Shown: positions 22,120 to 32,540, numbered from the stretch's first letter. The stretch: 64,000 bases of DNA from Lycium barbarum (GCF_019175385.1 NC_083343.1:47824457-47888456), one strand, 5' to 3'. Numbers and translations are program-made. The notes: generated by a model from the sequence alone, not told the origin.

Positions 22120-23154
22120 AAATTGACCTTATGGGGCGCCATACCACTCCGGGAGGGTTCTCTTTATAGTCGTCCTTTGCTGATTTTCCGACATGGCTGC
22201 TATGCCAACATTATGGGGTAATTTTTCACATCACCGATTTAAATGCCTTCATAATATATCTTCTCGTACCCCACGCAATCGTCGAACCATAAGCTATATT
22301 CTTGTAACCGACGAACGTTTCCTAAACATCATAGTCCACCTCATTTCCTATTACACTCCTGAATTCCTACCGCATTTTCGTAATCCCACTTCATACCAGA
22401 CACTTCTTACCAACAGATTCAGGACTGGGATCGGACACGTCGAAGCATATCGGACGGATTCGTAATCGGAAGCAGACATGTTAAACTCTGGCGGATGGAT
22501 TCATAATCAAAAGAAGAGATACAGAAATATGTCAGACAGATCTAAGATCAGAGTCAGATGTATAAAAATGTATCGGACGGATTTCGAAATCGGAATCAGG
22601 CTTACAGAAATGTATCATACAGAGTCACACTTAGAATCAGACATGCGGAGATGTATCAGACAGATGCGTGACCAAAATTAGACGTACGGAGGCACACCAG
22701 ACGGATTTATATCCAGAGTCAGACATACAGAGGTGTGTCAGACAGATTCGTAATCAGGGTTAATCGTACAGAGATATGTCAGACAGAAACATATTCAGAA
22801 TCAATCATACAAATCGTCTTGGGTGTCGCTTATCGACTTTTTCAAGGATTCTGCTTATTTGCCCTTCTTATCTCTCTTCTTCCCTACCATCCATACACTC
22901 TTTCTTTTTACAACCATCGTTATACCAGACTAACTTATGAGGTAATTGGGCTTTCTCTATCCCCTGACAACATTCGGGTCGTCGCTAACTATTATCCAGA
23001 TTCGCTCAATTTTCCGAGCGGTATCGCACCTTTTCTTTTTGCCCATTTAATCCGCGTCGGACTGTGTGATTTTTGTAAAGGCTCTGATTACTCCACACAT
23101 TCTCCTTCAACTTTAGATTACCCCAAATTTTCATTTATATCAGTCATACCTACA
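22120..23154 (-). other. Non-coding interior of element D with tandem repeats
   Basis: No pol similarity in any frame. Positions about 22425-22815 hold roughly seven degenerate repeats of about 50 to 60 bases, each with a CAGACGGATTC / AATCAGAGTCAGACATAC / AGAGATGTATC pattern. The remainder is T- and C-rich on the plus strand. This segment takes the place of pol and may act as filler or carry packaging signals. Confidence 0.7.
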
Positions 23155-23285
23155 CTTGTGCAAAACTCTGCATTCCTTCCCAGGGGGTCACCCATCCCAG
23201 AATTGCTCTGGCCTGAGCACGCTTAACTCCGAAACTTTCATGCATTTCGACGCGTTAGGACGGATATAGTTTCGTCGATCGCCCC
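23155..23285 (-). ncRNA. 5S rRNA-derived segment inside element D
   Basis: On the minus strand this reads as a diverged plant 5S rRNA over its full length. The start is GGGGCGATC (23285 downward). The A-box region is GGAGTTAAGCGTGCTCAGG and the C-box region is GGGATGGGTGACC then CCTGGGAAG, ending near TTTTGCAC at about 23155. The best half (23175-23245) matches the 5S consensus, recalled from memory, at roughly three of four positions, with the internal promoter best kept. The 5' half is more diverged. Same strand as gag. Cassandra TRIM retrotransposons also carry 5S-derived sequence, but in their LTRs; here it is internal, between gag and polypurine tract. Unlikely to be a working rRNA gene. 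Confidence 0.75.
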
Positions 23286-23507
23286 GTACGACCTTTGTCA
23301 CGTAATTTTAGAGCAAATCGGGGTCTTCGCAAATTTTCGGAAAAATTTTGGTAGCGGGTCCCACCCCCGGCTAAGTCATACCATTACCATATTGCTTTTC
23401 TGAATCTCGGTATCCACCAAATTAACATTTATCTTACTATTTCTAGTACCCAGAAGTATGAGATCACGTGATTCAACAAAATACAAAATTATCCATACAT
23501 ACACTTC
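23286..23507 (-). other. Non-coding spacer between 5S-like segment and gag of element D
   Basis: Two hundred bases with phrases such as AAATCGGGGTCTTCGC and GTAGCGGGTCCCACCC but no frame or domain. It is the 3' untranslated part downstream of the gag stop. Confidence 0.55.
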
Positions 23508-24938
23508 TCAAAAAGGATTGGCTGGCGTACCTGGGCGTGCACTCGAAGACGCTCCTGGATCCTGCCGGCCGGTTAAAGCAAACACGCGGTTCGAAGGACC
23601 GCTGTAACCAGAAGCTGCACCTCGTCCTCTGCCACGACCCGCTGGCGCTGGTGCTGGTGCTGGTGCTCCTCGCCCCGCAGGGCGCATGGCTGCTGAAGGA
23701 GAAGATGAGCCTGCAACGGACCCAGCAGGCCGGGCTGAACCCGAACTGCCCTTAAGTGGGCACTCTCTGACTCGATGGTCTGGGCTCCCACAAAAATAAC
23801 AAGCGCCCGTAGCGCGGTAGCACTCCCCCGGGTGGGATCTCCCACAGTAAGAACACGGGGGTATGGGTGGCCTCGACTGACCGGGACCTCTGGAGCTCTG
23901 TCCTGCGAACTGTGGGGGCGTACTGTAGGCTGGCTGGGACGAGTACCTGTTACCCTGCCGCTGGGAAGGCTCGCCCTGGAACCCCTCTGAATACCCAGCC
24001 GATCTGGCCCTCTTAGGCCGGCCCCTGTCGTAACTCCTATCAGGCCGACGTTCCCTACGTCGGTCCTCCATGCCCTGGGCGTGTGCCTGTACCCGGGCTA
24101 CATGCATCCCTGGCTGAGCAGCCACGGCCAAACAACCATCAATCAGATAAGAGTCCAGTCCCATCACATACCTGTGCACCCTGTCGGCCATCTCAGCTAC
24201 TATGGTGGGTGCATACCTAGCCAGTGAATCGAACTCTAGGCTGTACTCGCGAACACTTCTACCATTCTGCCTCAAATTCAAGAACCGATCAACCCTAGCT
24301 CTTCGTAGCTCTGGTGGTAGAAAATGGTCCAGAAAGGCCTTAGTAAATTCGGCCCATACTGCTGCGGGCGCATCGGCACCCCTGGAGAGCTGCCAAGACT
24401 CATACCAATTTGCTGCCACCTCATACAATCGATACGAAGCCAACTCCACAGACTCAGTCGGCGAAGCCTTAATCAATCGCAGTGTGCTCTCCATCTTTCT
24501 GATGAACTCCTGGGGGTCCTCCTCAGATTTTGTCCCGGAGAATTCTGGAGGACTACATGTCAAAAACTCACGAGCCCTGGAGCTCTCATACCTGTCCGCA
24601 CGACCACCCCCAAATCCATGCCTGCGAACCTGTTCCGCCATTAGTGTGGTTAATAACTGAACCGCATCTCGCATGGCCCTACTTTCCGCCCCTGCCGGTG
24701 GAGCTGGAGGCTCGGGCGCTGGAACCTCAGGAGCTTGCGGTGGAGCCGTCTCCCGATTAGCAGCCCCTGCTGTTCTGATATCCTCTCGCGAAGGGGGTGT
24801 AACAGACCCAGACGACGGGGGCACATCCTCAAGTGCAGGCTGAACACTGGCCCTGGTAACCCTCGGGGCCTGGCTAGTCTCTCCTGCTTCAATCCTCGCC
24901 TTGCCCTTCTGGGCGGCTGTTGCCTTCCTCGGAGGCAT
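23508..24938 (-). CDS. gag of element D (intact, gag-only)
   Basis: A 476-codon uninterrupted gag starting MPPRKATAAQKGKARIEAG at 24938, the same opening as element A gag, which supports this start. An acidic/Pro-rich N-terminal region is followed by the retrotransposon gag core (ESRAMRDAVQLLTTLMAEQ; SVELASYRLYEVAANWYESW; FLNLRQNGRSVREYSLEFD). A cysteine/histidine region follows, with CSYCGRSHPGEC and the CCHC knuckle CYFCGSPDHRVREC, then a Gly/Arg/Ala/Pro-rich RNA-binding tail. It ends after FALTGRQDPGASSSARPGTP, which is where relatives continue into protease (LAGWQDLESSPDVV in B). The frame thus stops at the gag/protease border. Probably encodes a functional capsid/nucleocapsid; expression is unknown. 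Codon use is GC-richer than the neighbouring decayed gags, consistent with recent origin. Confidence 0.93.
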   Translation of the reverse strand: MPPRKATAAQKGKARIEAGETSQAPRVTRASVQPALEDVPPSSGSVTPPSREDIRTAGAANRETAPPQAPEVPAPEPPAPPAGAESRAMRDAVQLLTTLMAEQVRRHGFGGGRADRYESSRAREFLTCSPPEFSGTKSEEDPQEFIRKMESTLRLIKASPTESVELASYRLYEVAANWYESWQLSRGADAPAAVWAEFTKAFLDHFLPPELRRARVDRFLNLRQNGRSVREYSLEFDSLARYAPTIVAEMADRVHRYVMGLDSYLIDGCLAVAAQPGMHVARVQAHAQGMEDRRRERRPDRSYDRGRPKRARSAGYSEGFQGEPSQRQGNRYSSQPAYSTPPQFAGQSSRGPGQSRPPIPPCSYCGRSHPGECYRATGACYFCGSPDHRVRECPLKGSSGSARPAGSVAGSSSPSAAMRPAGRGAPAPAPAPAGRGRGRGAASGYSGPSNRVFALTGRQDPGASSSARPGTPANPF

Positions 24939-25045
24939 TGCTGAAACATAGCAGATCGTTAGGAGAGGATCATCCTACTAATACGGTTCTATCGCACGAT
25001 CTAAGAATCCAAAGAAGGGTAACATCCTAAATGCCCTGTAGTTTC

Positions 25046-25084
25046 CTGTTTATAGATGTGGTGCACAACACATCGATAAACAAG
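25046..25084 (-). other. Leader hairpin with palindromic loop (candidate dimer-initiation site), element D
   Basis: Minus-strand stem CTTGTTTAT with ATAAACAGG (one G-U pair), inner stem GATGTG with CACATC, and an 8-nt loop TT plus the palindrome GTGCAC (25061-25066 on the plus strand). Both stem and palindrome differ from element A (GTGTG/CACAC; GCGCGC) yet the form is the same. Confidence 0.72.
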
Positions 25085-25125
25085 ACTCTACTAGACACGG
25101 CCTGTAGACATACCGAGGACTAACC

Positions 25126-25137
25126 GCTCTGATACCA
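25126..25137 (-). promoter_or_regulatory. Primer-binding site, element D
   Basis: GCTCTGATACCA on the plus strand, complement of TGGTATCAGAGC, four bases from the LTR end at 25142. Initiator Met tRNA type, as in the related elements. Confidence 0.93.
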
Positions 25138-25141
25138 CTTT

Positions 25142-28100
25142 TGTCACGACCCAAACCCCGTGGGCCGCGACTGGTACCCTAACTGGGTACCCATACGTAC
25201 CTACCCGACCGAAATCGAATCATACAGATTTTTTTTTTTTTTTTTTTTAAAACAGAAGTACAGAAATAGGCCGGTACAAATACGGCACGCACGCTAGCAT
25301 ACATATATATACGTACATATACCTGAACACACAGACATTTACAAGTAAGCCGATAAGGCTAACATACAGACGAAACCCGTAACCCACACATCTATCTACA
25401 GGCCTCTACAGACATACAGAATCATATGACGGGACAGGGCCCCGCCGTACCCAGAATATACAGACATGCGGAGTACACAAAGACAGAAGGTATATACCAA
25501 AGATATATGCTCCGAGTCAAAGGAGCTCTTCAAGTAGCAGAGTCGGAAACCTACGCGGGCGGCGTATCACCTGGTGCGTCTGTACCTGCGGGCATGTAGC
25601 GCAGCCCCCGACGAACGGGGGTCAGTACGAAAAATGTACCGAGTATGTAAAGCAGAAACGTAACAGATATAAACATAGTCCGAACTAGAATCACAGAAAT
25701 ATAACGGGCAAAATCATAAGTCAAACTAACGGACAGAGTTATGATCCAGACAGACATACAGAATCGTGTTACACACAAATGAACAGAATTATAGTTCGGA
25801 CAGACAGACGGAGTCATAATACGGACAGACGAGCAGAATCTGAATCCATACGGACATACAGAAGCAGAAGCCATACGGACATACAGAAATAGTTGTAACA
25901 CAGACGGACAGACAGTAGTATGACGGACAGAATTATGCATGCAGAGTAGCACAGAGTCATACAAAATCATACAAAGGCGTGTGCTTTATAAATACAGATG
26001 GCACACGCATATATTCATACAGATCCCGGCCCTGTCTGGGGGCGCGGTAACAGAACCCGGCCCTCTTAGTACGGGACGCGGTGGACAGACAGAATCAAAT
26101 CAGATCATATGCCATCCTGGCCGCCATCCCCATACACAGATCATACAGACATACAGATCCCGACCCGTACGCCGAGGGACGCGGTGAACAATGCAGAGAA
26201 ATATGCACGATAACAGAACCTGGCCCGGGTCGCAGTGAAAGAATGCATTGAGACAGACACGAATCGATAAATGAGAAACCACCTACCTACAGACTCAACA
26301 TACAGACTCGATCAATCAGAAGGGTGCCAAACGGCGAGCCAAAATCAGAATATCCAGATGGTATGCATAGTACGCGCCTATATTCTAGTTGTGAAGGCAC
26401 GACAGATTATGATCAGAATCAGATATCCAGATGCTCAGAAATCATTTGTATAAAATGCACAAAATATACTTATCATACACAAAATAATAGTTCAGAAGTT
26501 TTTAGAGAAAATCGGACCAAAATGGAAGTAATTAAAATCGTATCGGGAGTATCGGGCCTTGTGGGCCCGCCTCGGACCAACTCGAGGTTATGTACGTAAA
26601 TTACTGATGTTTGACCTTATGAGGTCACCCATACTCGTTCGGGAGTGTTCCGACTCCGTTTGGGGAAGTTTTGTACAAAATCTCACTTTAAGGCAATTTG
26701 TAAGAAAATAGGTTCAATTGAATTGAAGGAATTGGAGCGGTTTTCCGTCTCGAATTCCGGGGAACGGAGTCGGACCTAAGGCTCGCGGCCGAGCCTACCA
26801 CATCCAGAACATGCCTAGGAACGTAGAGAAGTGCTTCACATACCTCGATGGCGCCTTATGCTCGCTCGGCGTCAATCCAAATTTCGTCCAAAATCTGGAA
26901 ATGGTCAAGTTTACCATTTGGTTAGTTCCACTCTTTCAATATTCTAACTTTACACATAATTGCCTACCGAAATTTCGGCAGCATTTCCTCTGTATATACG
27001 ACATCCCCGAGACTTGGCTCGGCTTAATTTATCAACACAACAACCCAAAGATAACATCCAAACAACAACAAACATCAATAGATACTAAATCATACACTAT
27101 GGCATTATTAGCCATCTTTCGACATAACGAAACATCTTTCGTTTCAAACTTACACTTTCAAACCAAACTTATTATTTTCATATTCATTACCTATCGAAGT
27201 AATTCCAACATACGTCGGAGGCATATCTTATCATTTTCACACGATATACAAACATACCAACTTTCCATTAGAGCCACTACTTATCCAATTTTTCCAACCT
27301 TCAACATACAAGTTCATAAACACATTTTTCCATATTCCAAGTTCATCAACAATAATCATGATTCGTCTCTTGATACATTCATTTCCATTTTTTTTTTTTA
27401 CATAAACATAACAAAGTTGCATACTTTCCTACAACAACTTGATAACCATTTTTCCAAGACAATAAAAATTGTTATCTTTCCATTCACTTCACCATAACTC
27501 AATTAGCATACAACCAAGATCAAATTCATATTCCATATCAAACCTAGCACCACACGGCCATCTCCCACACTTCCAATTTTTTTTTTACTAATTCATTCCA
27601 CTTCCTTTCTAATAAAATTCCCATCATATTACAACTAGCTTACAACAAGAATTCAAGCCATTGAAATCATGCAATTGCATATACATTTTCGGCCAACACA
27701 CCCTAAATTCCAACACACAAAATTTCCATGTTTTTCATTCATTCACACATACTACAACATACATATATCATTTTTAGCACAACAAAAGCATGAAATTCTC
27801 ACCTTTCTTCAAGCCCTTCACTTGGAGATAAAAATTGTTTTCTTGCCACAATATTTATACCAACTTGAAGAGGGCCTTGCACTTAGTCATAACCTCACAA
27901 GGGATGAATTTTTGAACCCAAGAATTGGCTCCAAAATTTTTTTCTTTCTTTTTCTTTTCTCCTCTTTCTCACCCGAAATGGCTCCTCTTTTTTTTTTGTT
28001 CTTGGCTTTTGTTTTGTTTCTTGAACCTTCTCAATACTTATCAATACATATATAATTCCCCATGGAATTTAATTATTCCATGGGCTTGGACTCCTTTGGC

Positions 28101-28347
28101 CGGTTGGGCCCCCTTAAGTTGGGCCTTTCTCCACTTATTTTTTTTGAACCCAAAATGGCTAGATTTTGCAATTTATGGAACAAGTTCCCAAAATTCCAAT
28201 TTTTGCCCTTGGCCACCTTTCGTAATTCTTATACCATTGACTTCATAACTCACACATTCACACCAAGTAGTGTCCAATTGTGGCCTTATTCATCAAAAGT
28301 CCATTTATCTTGAATTTTTCGAATAAACAAAAATGTCAGATGTAACA
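25142..28347 (-). repeat. 5' LTR of element D
   Basis: Starts TGTCACGACCC beside the primer-binding site and ends GATGTAACA at 28347, followed by the target copy GTGGT. Appears identical to 18880-22083 apart from two extra T in a poly-T run. Confidence 0.97.
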
Positions 28348-28352
28348 GTGGT

Positions 28353-29058
28353 GTCGGTGAGAACCCCCCATGGGAAATGATTCGGGGTCCTGTCTATCTG
28401 TTGGACAAAGATCCGGGACGGGTGGCACTTAGACTTCACCAGTCACATTGGGTTGTGCTACCGAGACATCGATATTTCCGTTCGGAGTACATGTGTACTC
28501 CTCGTTTGCATGGCATTTCATTGCATTCATACAATCATTGCATTGCATTGTATTGTGACATGATTGAGATGTTTGGTGTTGTATTTTGTCGTGGATTAGA
28601 TCAGATATATACAGATTGGCACATTGGGGATTAGATGCTTTACGTAGGTGATGACAGACATTTGGGATTGATTGTATTATCATGTACTTGTTGGTTTATT
28701 TGCTTAAATGCTTTATTAGCTGAATTGTGTTAACTATGCTTAGTCGGCCGATGATGCCTACTAGTACTGTTTTTTGCACTGACCTGCACTTGCTGCATTA
28801 TTTTATGAATGCAGAGTATCAGGTTGGATCCACTTCTGTGACACGTGGCTGATAGTCGCTTCAGCTCTATTCTCGAGTTTTCAGGGTGAGCATGGTCGTC
28901 CGCCGGCTTGAAGACTTCCTATCTTTATGTCCTATTTTGTCCAGAGACATAGACACTTATGTATTAGTATTTCGGATTGTATTATTTCTCTTTCCTTAGA
29001 TGCCTCTTCTATTATTCAGATCAGACCCTGGGGGTGTTGTTATTATTCCGCACTATTT

Positions 29059-29102
<44 letters not shown>

Positions 29103-29238
29103 TGAGACTTACGTATTTATTCCATTCCGTTGCTTAGTTTCTTTAATTTATGTATTTATTCTTTGTTGGGTTGAGGGTTCGCTTACCGAGGTAGGAAGGT
29201 AAGTGCCCGCAGGACTTAGGCAGAATTGGGTCGTTAGA
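28353..29238 (+). repeat. 5' LTR of element C, second part
   Basis: Resumes after the duplicated GTGGT and matches the 3' LTR at about 45610-46509. Contains a TA microsatellite (about 29060-29100, longer than its counterpart at 46343-46370), an H4-like hairpin CTGCAT (28793-28798) with ATGCAG (28809-28814), and ends in TCGTTAGA, a mutated form of TCGTGACA. Total C LTR length is about 2.87 kb. Confidence 0.88.
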
Positions 29239-29242
29239 AAGT

Positions 29243-29328
29243 TGGTATCAGAGCCCTAGGTTAACCGGTCTTTAATAAAATAGCGTGTCTAGTAGAGTCT
29301 CATGGATCGGTACGATGACCTCCGTACT
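29243..29328 (+). promoter_or_regulatory. Primer-binding site and leader hairpin, element C
   Basis: TGGTATCAGAGC at 29243-29254. The leader keeps the phrase GTGTCTAGTAGAGTCT and a hairpin GTACG (29310-29314) / CGTAC (29323-29327) with an 8-base loop whose last six bases GACCTC are not palindromic. It is one base from GAGCTC, perhaps a decayed loop. Confidence 0.7.
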
Positions 29329-29452
29329 TATCTACGGGAGGCTATAGGACATTTAGGAAATCTCACTTTCTTTTCATTCTTCATGCTACTTTATTCAATT
29401 TGGTATCTAGAAGGATCAAATTGGTATCTGACTCTCTTCTCTTTTCTCACAG

Positions 29453-29785
29453 ATGGCGAGGACTCGAGCTACGATAGCCCGAGGTCAGGTGCCAGAGCTC
29501 GCAGCTACGGCTGGCACCCGAGGGCGCACTCTAGCCAGGGGACGCGGCAGAGTGAGAGGCCGTGGGGCTGCCCTAGCTAGGGGCAGAGCTCCTACGATGG
29601 GACAGCGGCGAGAGAGGTCTCCATCTCCCGAGCCCAAGTATCAGCCGGGTAGAGACCAGGCCGCAGAGGATGGTGTGACCCCAGCACGAACAAAGACTGA
29701 GGTTACTTCTGACCAGGCTGTGCATGACACTATGGCCAGGATTCGACTTCACCTTGATGCCCAGTAGGCGGCTGCCGGTGTTACT
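29453..29785 (+). pseudogene. gag of element C, N-terminal part
   Basis: Opens MARTRATIARGQVPELAATA with an Arg/Gly/Ala-rich start, differing from the MPPKGK/MPPRK start of elements A and D. A TAG at 29765-29767 follows HLDAQ, then element B interrupts at 29785. Continues at 41133. Confidence 0.8.
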
Positions 29786-30162
29786 TGTTACACCTCGTAG
29801 TCTTGTACGTGAAACCTATTAGGCATTAGTTGTTTAAGTATAGACGTGGAGCATTTATCTTATGGTTACGAGGGTTTAAGTTCATATAATACGCTATGGA
29901 AGACTCTGGGACCAAGCAAATCAAGGAAGATAAGTTTGTCGAAAAATTGAAATAGGATTTTGAGTCAACTTTGGAGGGGTATATCTCCATGTATATTAGG
30001 ATTTTTAAGGTGTTTCAAAATCATAAAATGAAGTTCGTCGAGTCTAGTTTCTAATGCAACAAATCGCTCGTTGATAGGACATCGGAGTAGAGAATTATGG
30101 ACGTTACAAATTGAGCTGACAAATCCGAAACAGGGCTGCTACAGTACTGCCGACTTAGCCAC

Positions 30163-30170
30163 TATAAAAA
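30163..30170 (+). promoter_or_regulatory. TATA box, element B 5' LTR
   Basis: TATAAAAA in the context GCCACTATAAAAAGGGG. The 3' LTR has TATAAAAG at 39192-39199 in the same place. Confidence 0.6.
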
Positions 30171-30731
30171 GGGGTTAAAATCCCATTTTTCTTCATAAAA
30201 ACAATCCAAAACATTCCAGAAAATTCAGCACACAGGAGGGCTTTTGTACCACATAGAAGTGAGGATTTTGAGCAAATTTCAAGCTACGGAATATCAATCG
30301 AGGTCCGGACAACGCGTAGTCACGATTATAATTTCGTTTTGTGTTGGAATTAGCTTGGAAACAAAGTAAATGTTGAAGATATTGCTACTTTCGTGAATAT
30401 AAGGTATGAATCATTTAATCTCTTTATTACTACACCGTGCCGCTCTATAGTCCGCCGGGCATGGCGCGTTGATGCGCACACCACTGCAGTGGGCATGTTA
30501 TGATATTGCCCCGGACGCGGGCTAATGATGATAACACCGAGCCTTAATGGCCGGGCATGATTTTACATATATAACACCGAGCCTTACGGCCGGGCATGGA
30601 TACTATCTATTATATATATATAAATGATTTTATCATGCATTGTAGTTTGTGCTACTTCGAGATGTTCAGTTTTCCTTTGCCTATATTAATGTCACATTTT
30701 ATCTTAATTATGTTGTTACCCTCCTGCATTA

Positions 30732-30794
30732 CATACTCAGTACTTTTATCCGTACTCACGTTCCATTGCCCGGGACGCTGCATTTCGTGCTGCA
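30732..30794 (+). other. LTR hairpins H3/H4 and GTACT motif (element B, 5' LTR)
   Basis: CATACTCAGTAC...CCGTACT block, H3 arms GTTCC (30760-30764) with GGGAC (30772-30776), then H4 arms CTGCA with TGCAG. The 3' LTR copy lies at 40628-40692 (H4 CTGCA 40675-40679 with TGCAG 40688-40692). H4 here is CTGCA/TGCAG against CTGTG/CACAG in element A and CTGCG/CGCAG in D. Confidence 0.63.
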
Positions 30795-31233
30795 GGCTCT
30801 GACAGAATTATCGAGGAGCAACCGTAGTATGATTTTCCAGCTTCAGCGGTGTTAGCAAGTACCACTACCCCGGGCTTGCTATCTTTTGGGTACTTTTCTG
30901 TTAGTATAATATATGTTCATATGTATACTCTTAGAGGCTCATGGACATTGTGGGATATGTAAATATTATGTATGGCCTTGTTGGCCTTGTTTTGACTTCT
31001 TGACACTTTTCTGATAACCTTGTCGGCTTTATGAAATACTTTATGTTGTAGCGACCTTGCCGGTCCGTATATGTACATATGTGTTGAATTATCGAATATT
31101 TCTATGTTGGCCCTTTTCCGCGAGCAGATGTTCTTTGAGTTATGGTATGTGATGTCCAAGTAACGGTTAAGTCAGGTGACTCTCGGCCTATGCGTCGGAG
31201 CCTGTCATACTCCTCGTTGGGGGTGTGACAAAT

Positions 31234-31433
31234 TGGTATCAGAGCAGTTCAGTCCTAGGGATGTCCATGAGCCATGTCCAATAGAGTCCTGGTTATCGAT
31301 ATGTCATGCACCATATCTATAGCTAGGAGGCTACAGGACATTTAGGAAGATGCTTTTCTTCATGATCTAGATCGTGCGATAGAGCCAAGTTAAGAATACA
31401 ACTATCTAATCCTTCCGTGTTTAATTTTCAGCA
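31234..31433 (+). promoter_or_regulatory. Primer-binding site and leader of element B
   Basis: TGGTATCAGAGC at 31234-31245. Leader hairpin: inner stem GATATG (31298-31303) with CATATC (31312-31317), 8-nt loop TC plus ATGCAC, one base from the palindrome GTGCAC of element D. The outer stem is partly decayed. The following CTACAGGACATTTAGGAAGA and GATCGTGCGATAGAGCC phrases are shared with A and D. Confidence 0.75.
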
Positions 31434-32540
31434 ATACCTCTGAGGAAGAGGAAAGTCAGTAGTATATTGGGCACTGCTGGGGAAGGCCCGAGCCGAGTAC
31501 CGCCACCTGAGTTAGGGCATAGCGAGGCTCAGAGCGCTACCCCCTCGCATGCTAATTCTACTCCGTCAGGTCCAGAAGAGCAAGATAGGGCTCCAGACCC
31601 TCCGGCTCCTCAGCCTCTAGCTCCTCACCCCGCTGCTACAGAACAGGACTTGCGAGACGCAGTCCAGTTATTGACTAGATTGGTGACTGCTCAAACTCAG
31701 CGGCAGGCTGGCCTTCCGGATAGAGCTGTTAGTTCCCGTGTACGTGATTTTTATACCTTGGACCCTCCGGTGTTCACGGGGACAAACCCGAAGGATGACC
31801 CTCAGAATTTTATAGATCGAATGGGCCGCGCTTTGAGGGTAATGCATGCTTCTGACACAGAATCAGTGGAGCTAGCTTCTCATAGACTGTGGGATGTGGC
31901 CACGGTATGGTATAAGTCTTGGCAACAATCGAGGGGGCCGAACACACCTCCAGCAGTATGGTCGGAATTCACCAGAGCCTTTCTGGATCATTATCTGCTC
32001 GCTGAGGTTCGCAGAGCTAGAGCTGATGAATTTCTATTGCTTCGCCAGAATAATATGAGCGTTCGGGAATATAGTTTTAAGTTTAACTCTTTGGCTAGAT
32101 ACGCCCCGACGATGGTAGCTGAAATGGAAGATAGGGTACATCGTTTTGTGACAGGACTTGGGCCTCACTTGATTAAGAATTGTATGACGGCTTCATTACA
32201 GAGTGGTATGGATATTGCTCGTTTTCAGGCATACGCTTAAAATTTGGAGAACCTTGAACGCCGACAGCGTACTGAGCAAGACCCGAGTAGGGGCAGTTAT
32301 AAGCGGGCCAGGTCCGCAGGTTATTCAGGTGCTTATCAGGAAGATTATAGGCCCCATTCTTATAGAAGATCAGATCCTTCAGCGGTTAGTGCACCCTCCA
32401 GGTTCCAGAGGCAGCGTTATGACAGACCCACTTATTCTGGACCGAGTCGAAGCTCGAGAGCGTCAGTTCCTTCTTACAGAGGAGAATCTAGTCAGGCAAG
32501 GCCTCCCTTGCCCCGTTGTGACCAGTGCGGTGAAGGCCAC
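31434..32540 (+). pseudogene. gag of element B, first part
   Basis: The expected start codon at 31434-31436 reads ATA (then PLRKRKVSS), so the natural start is lost; the next ATG is at 31467. The gag core is recognisable (DLRDAVQLLTRLVTAQ; VELASHRLWDVATVWYKSW; LLRQNNMSVREYSFKFN). A TAA at 32238-32240 replaces a Gln codon (CAA). The frame then resumes to CDQCGEG, the first part of the cysteine region, where the solo LTR breaks it at 32540. Confidence 0.85.

Larger units (their letters stand above)
18880..28347 (-). mobile_element. Element D: intact gag-only LTR retrotransposon (TR-GAG type)
   Basis: Complete 9,468-base element in minus orientation. LTRs at 18880-22083 (3,204 bases) and 25142-28347 (3,206 bases) appear identical except for a poly-T run of 18 versus 20. 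Target duplication GTGGT lies at 18875-18879 and 28348-28352. The 3,058-base interior has primer-binding site, leader hairpin, an intact gag, a 5S-rRNA-derived segment, tandem repeats and a polypurine tract, but no protease, RT, RNase H or integrase. It must use enzymes from other elements. Identical LTRs indicate a very recent insertion, the youngest event that can be dated here. TR-GAG is the published name for gag-only LTR elements. Confidence 0.95.
29786..31230 (+). repeat. 5' LTR of element B (internally deleted)
   Basis: TGTTACACCTCG to GTGTGACA. Matches the 3' LTR at both ends, but jumps at about 30428 over the section 39461-40278. B-rev keeps that section, so the short form is a deletion. 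A TTA-type microhomology sits at the join. Confidence 0.92.

Noticed and set aside
23155..23285. A working 5S rRNA gene
   Set aside because: About a quarter of positions differ, the 5' half is poorly matched and no T-run terminator follows directly. Kept as a derived segment only.
23573..24944. Several antisense frames of 70-152 codons opposite the D gag
   Set aside because: Shadows of a GC-rich coding strand.
20547..27497. Identical 228-codon frames at 20547-21233 and 26811-27497, plus other repeated frames in the D LTRs
   Set aside because: They duplicate because they lie in the two LTRs. Composition is AT-rich with no domain or motif, and they are antisense to the element.
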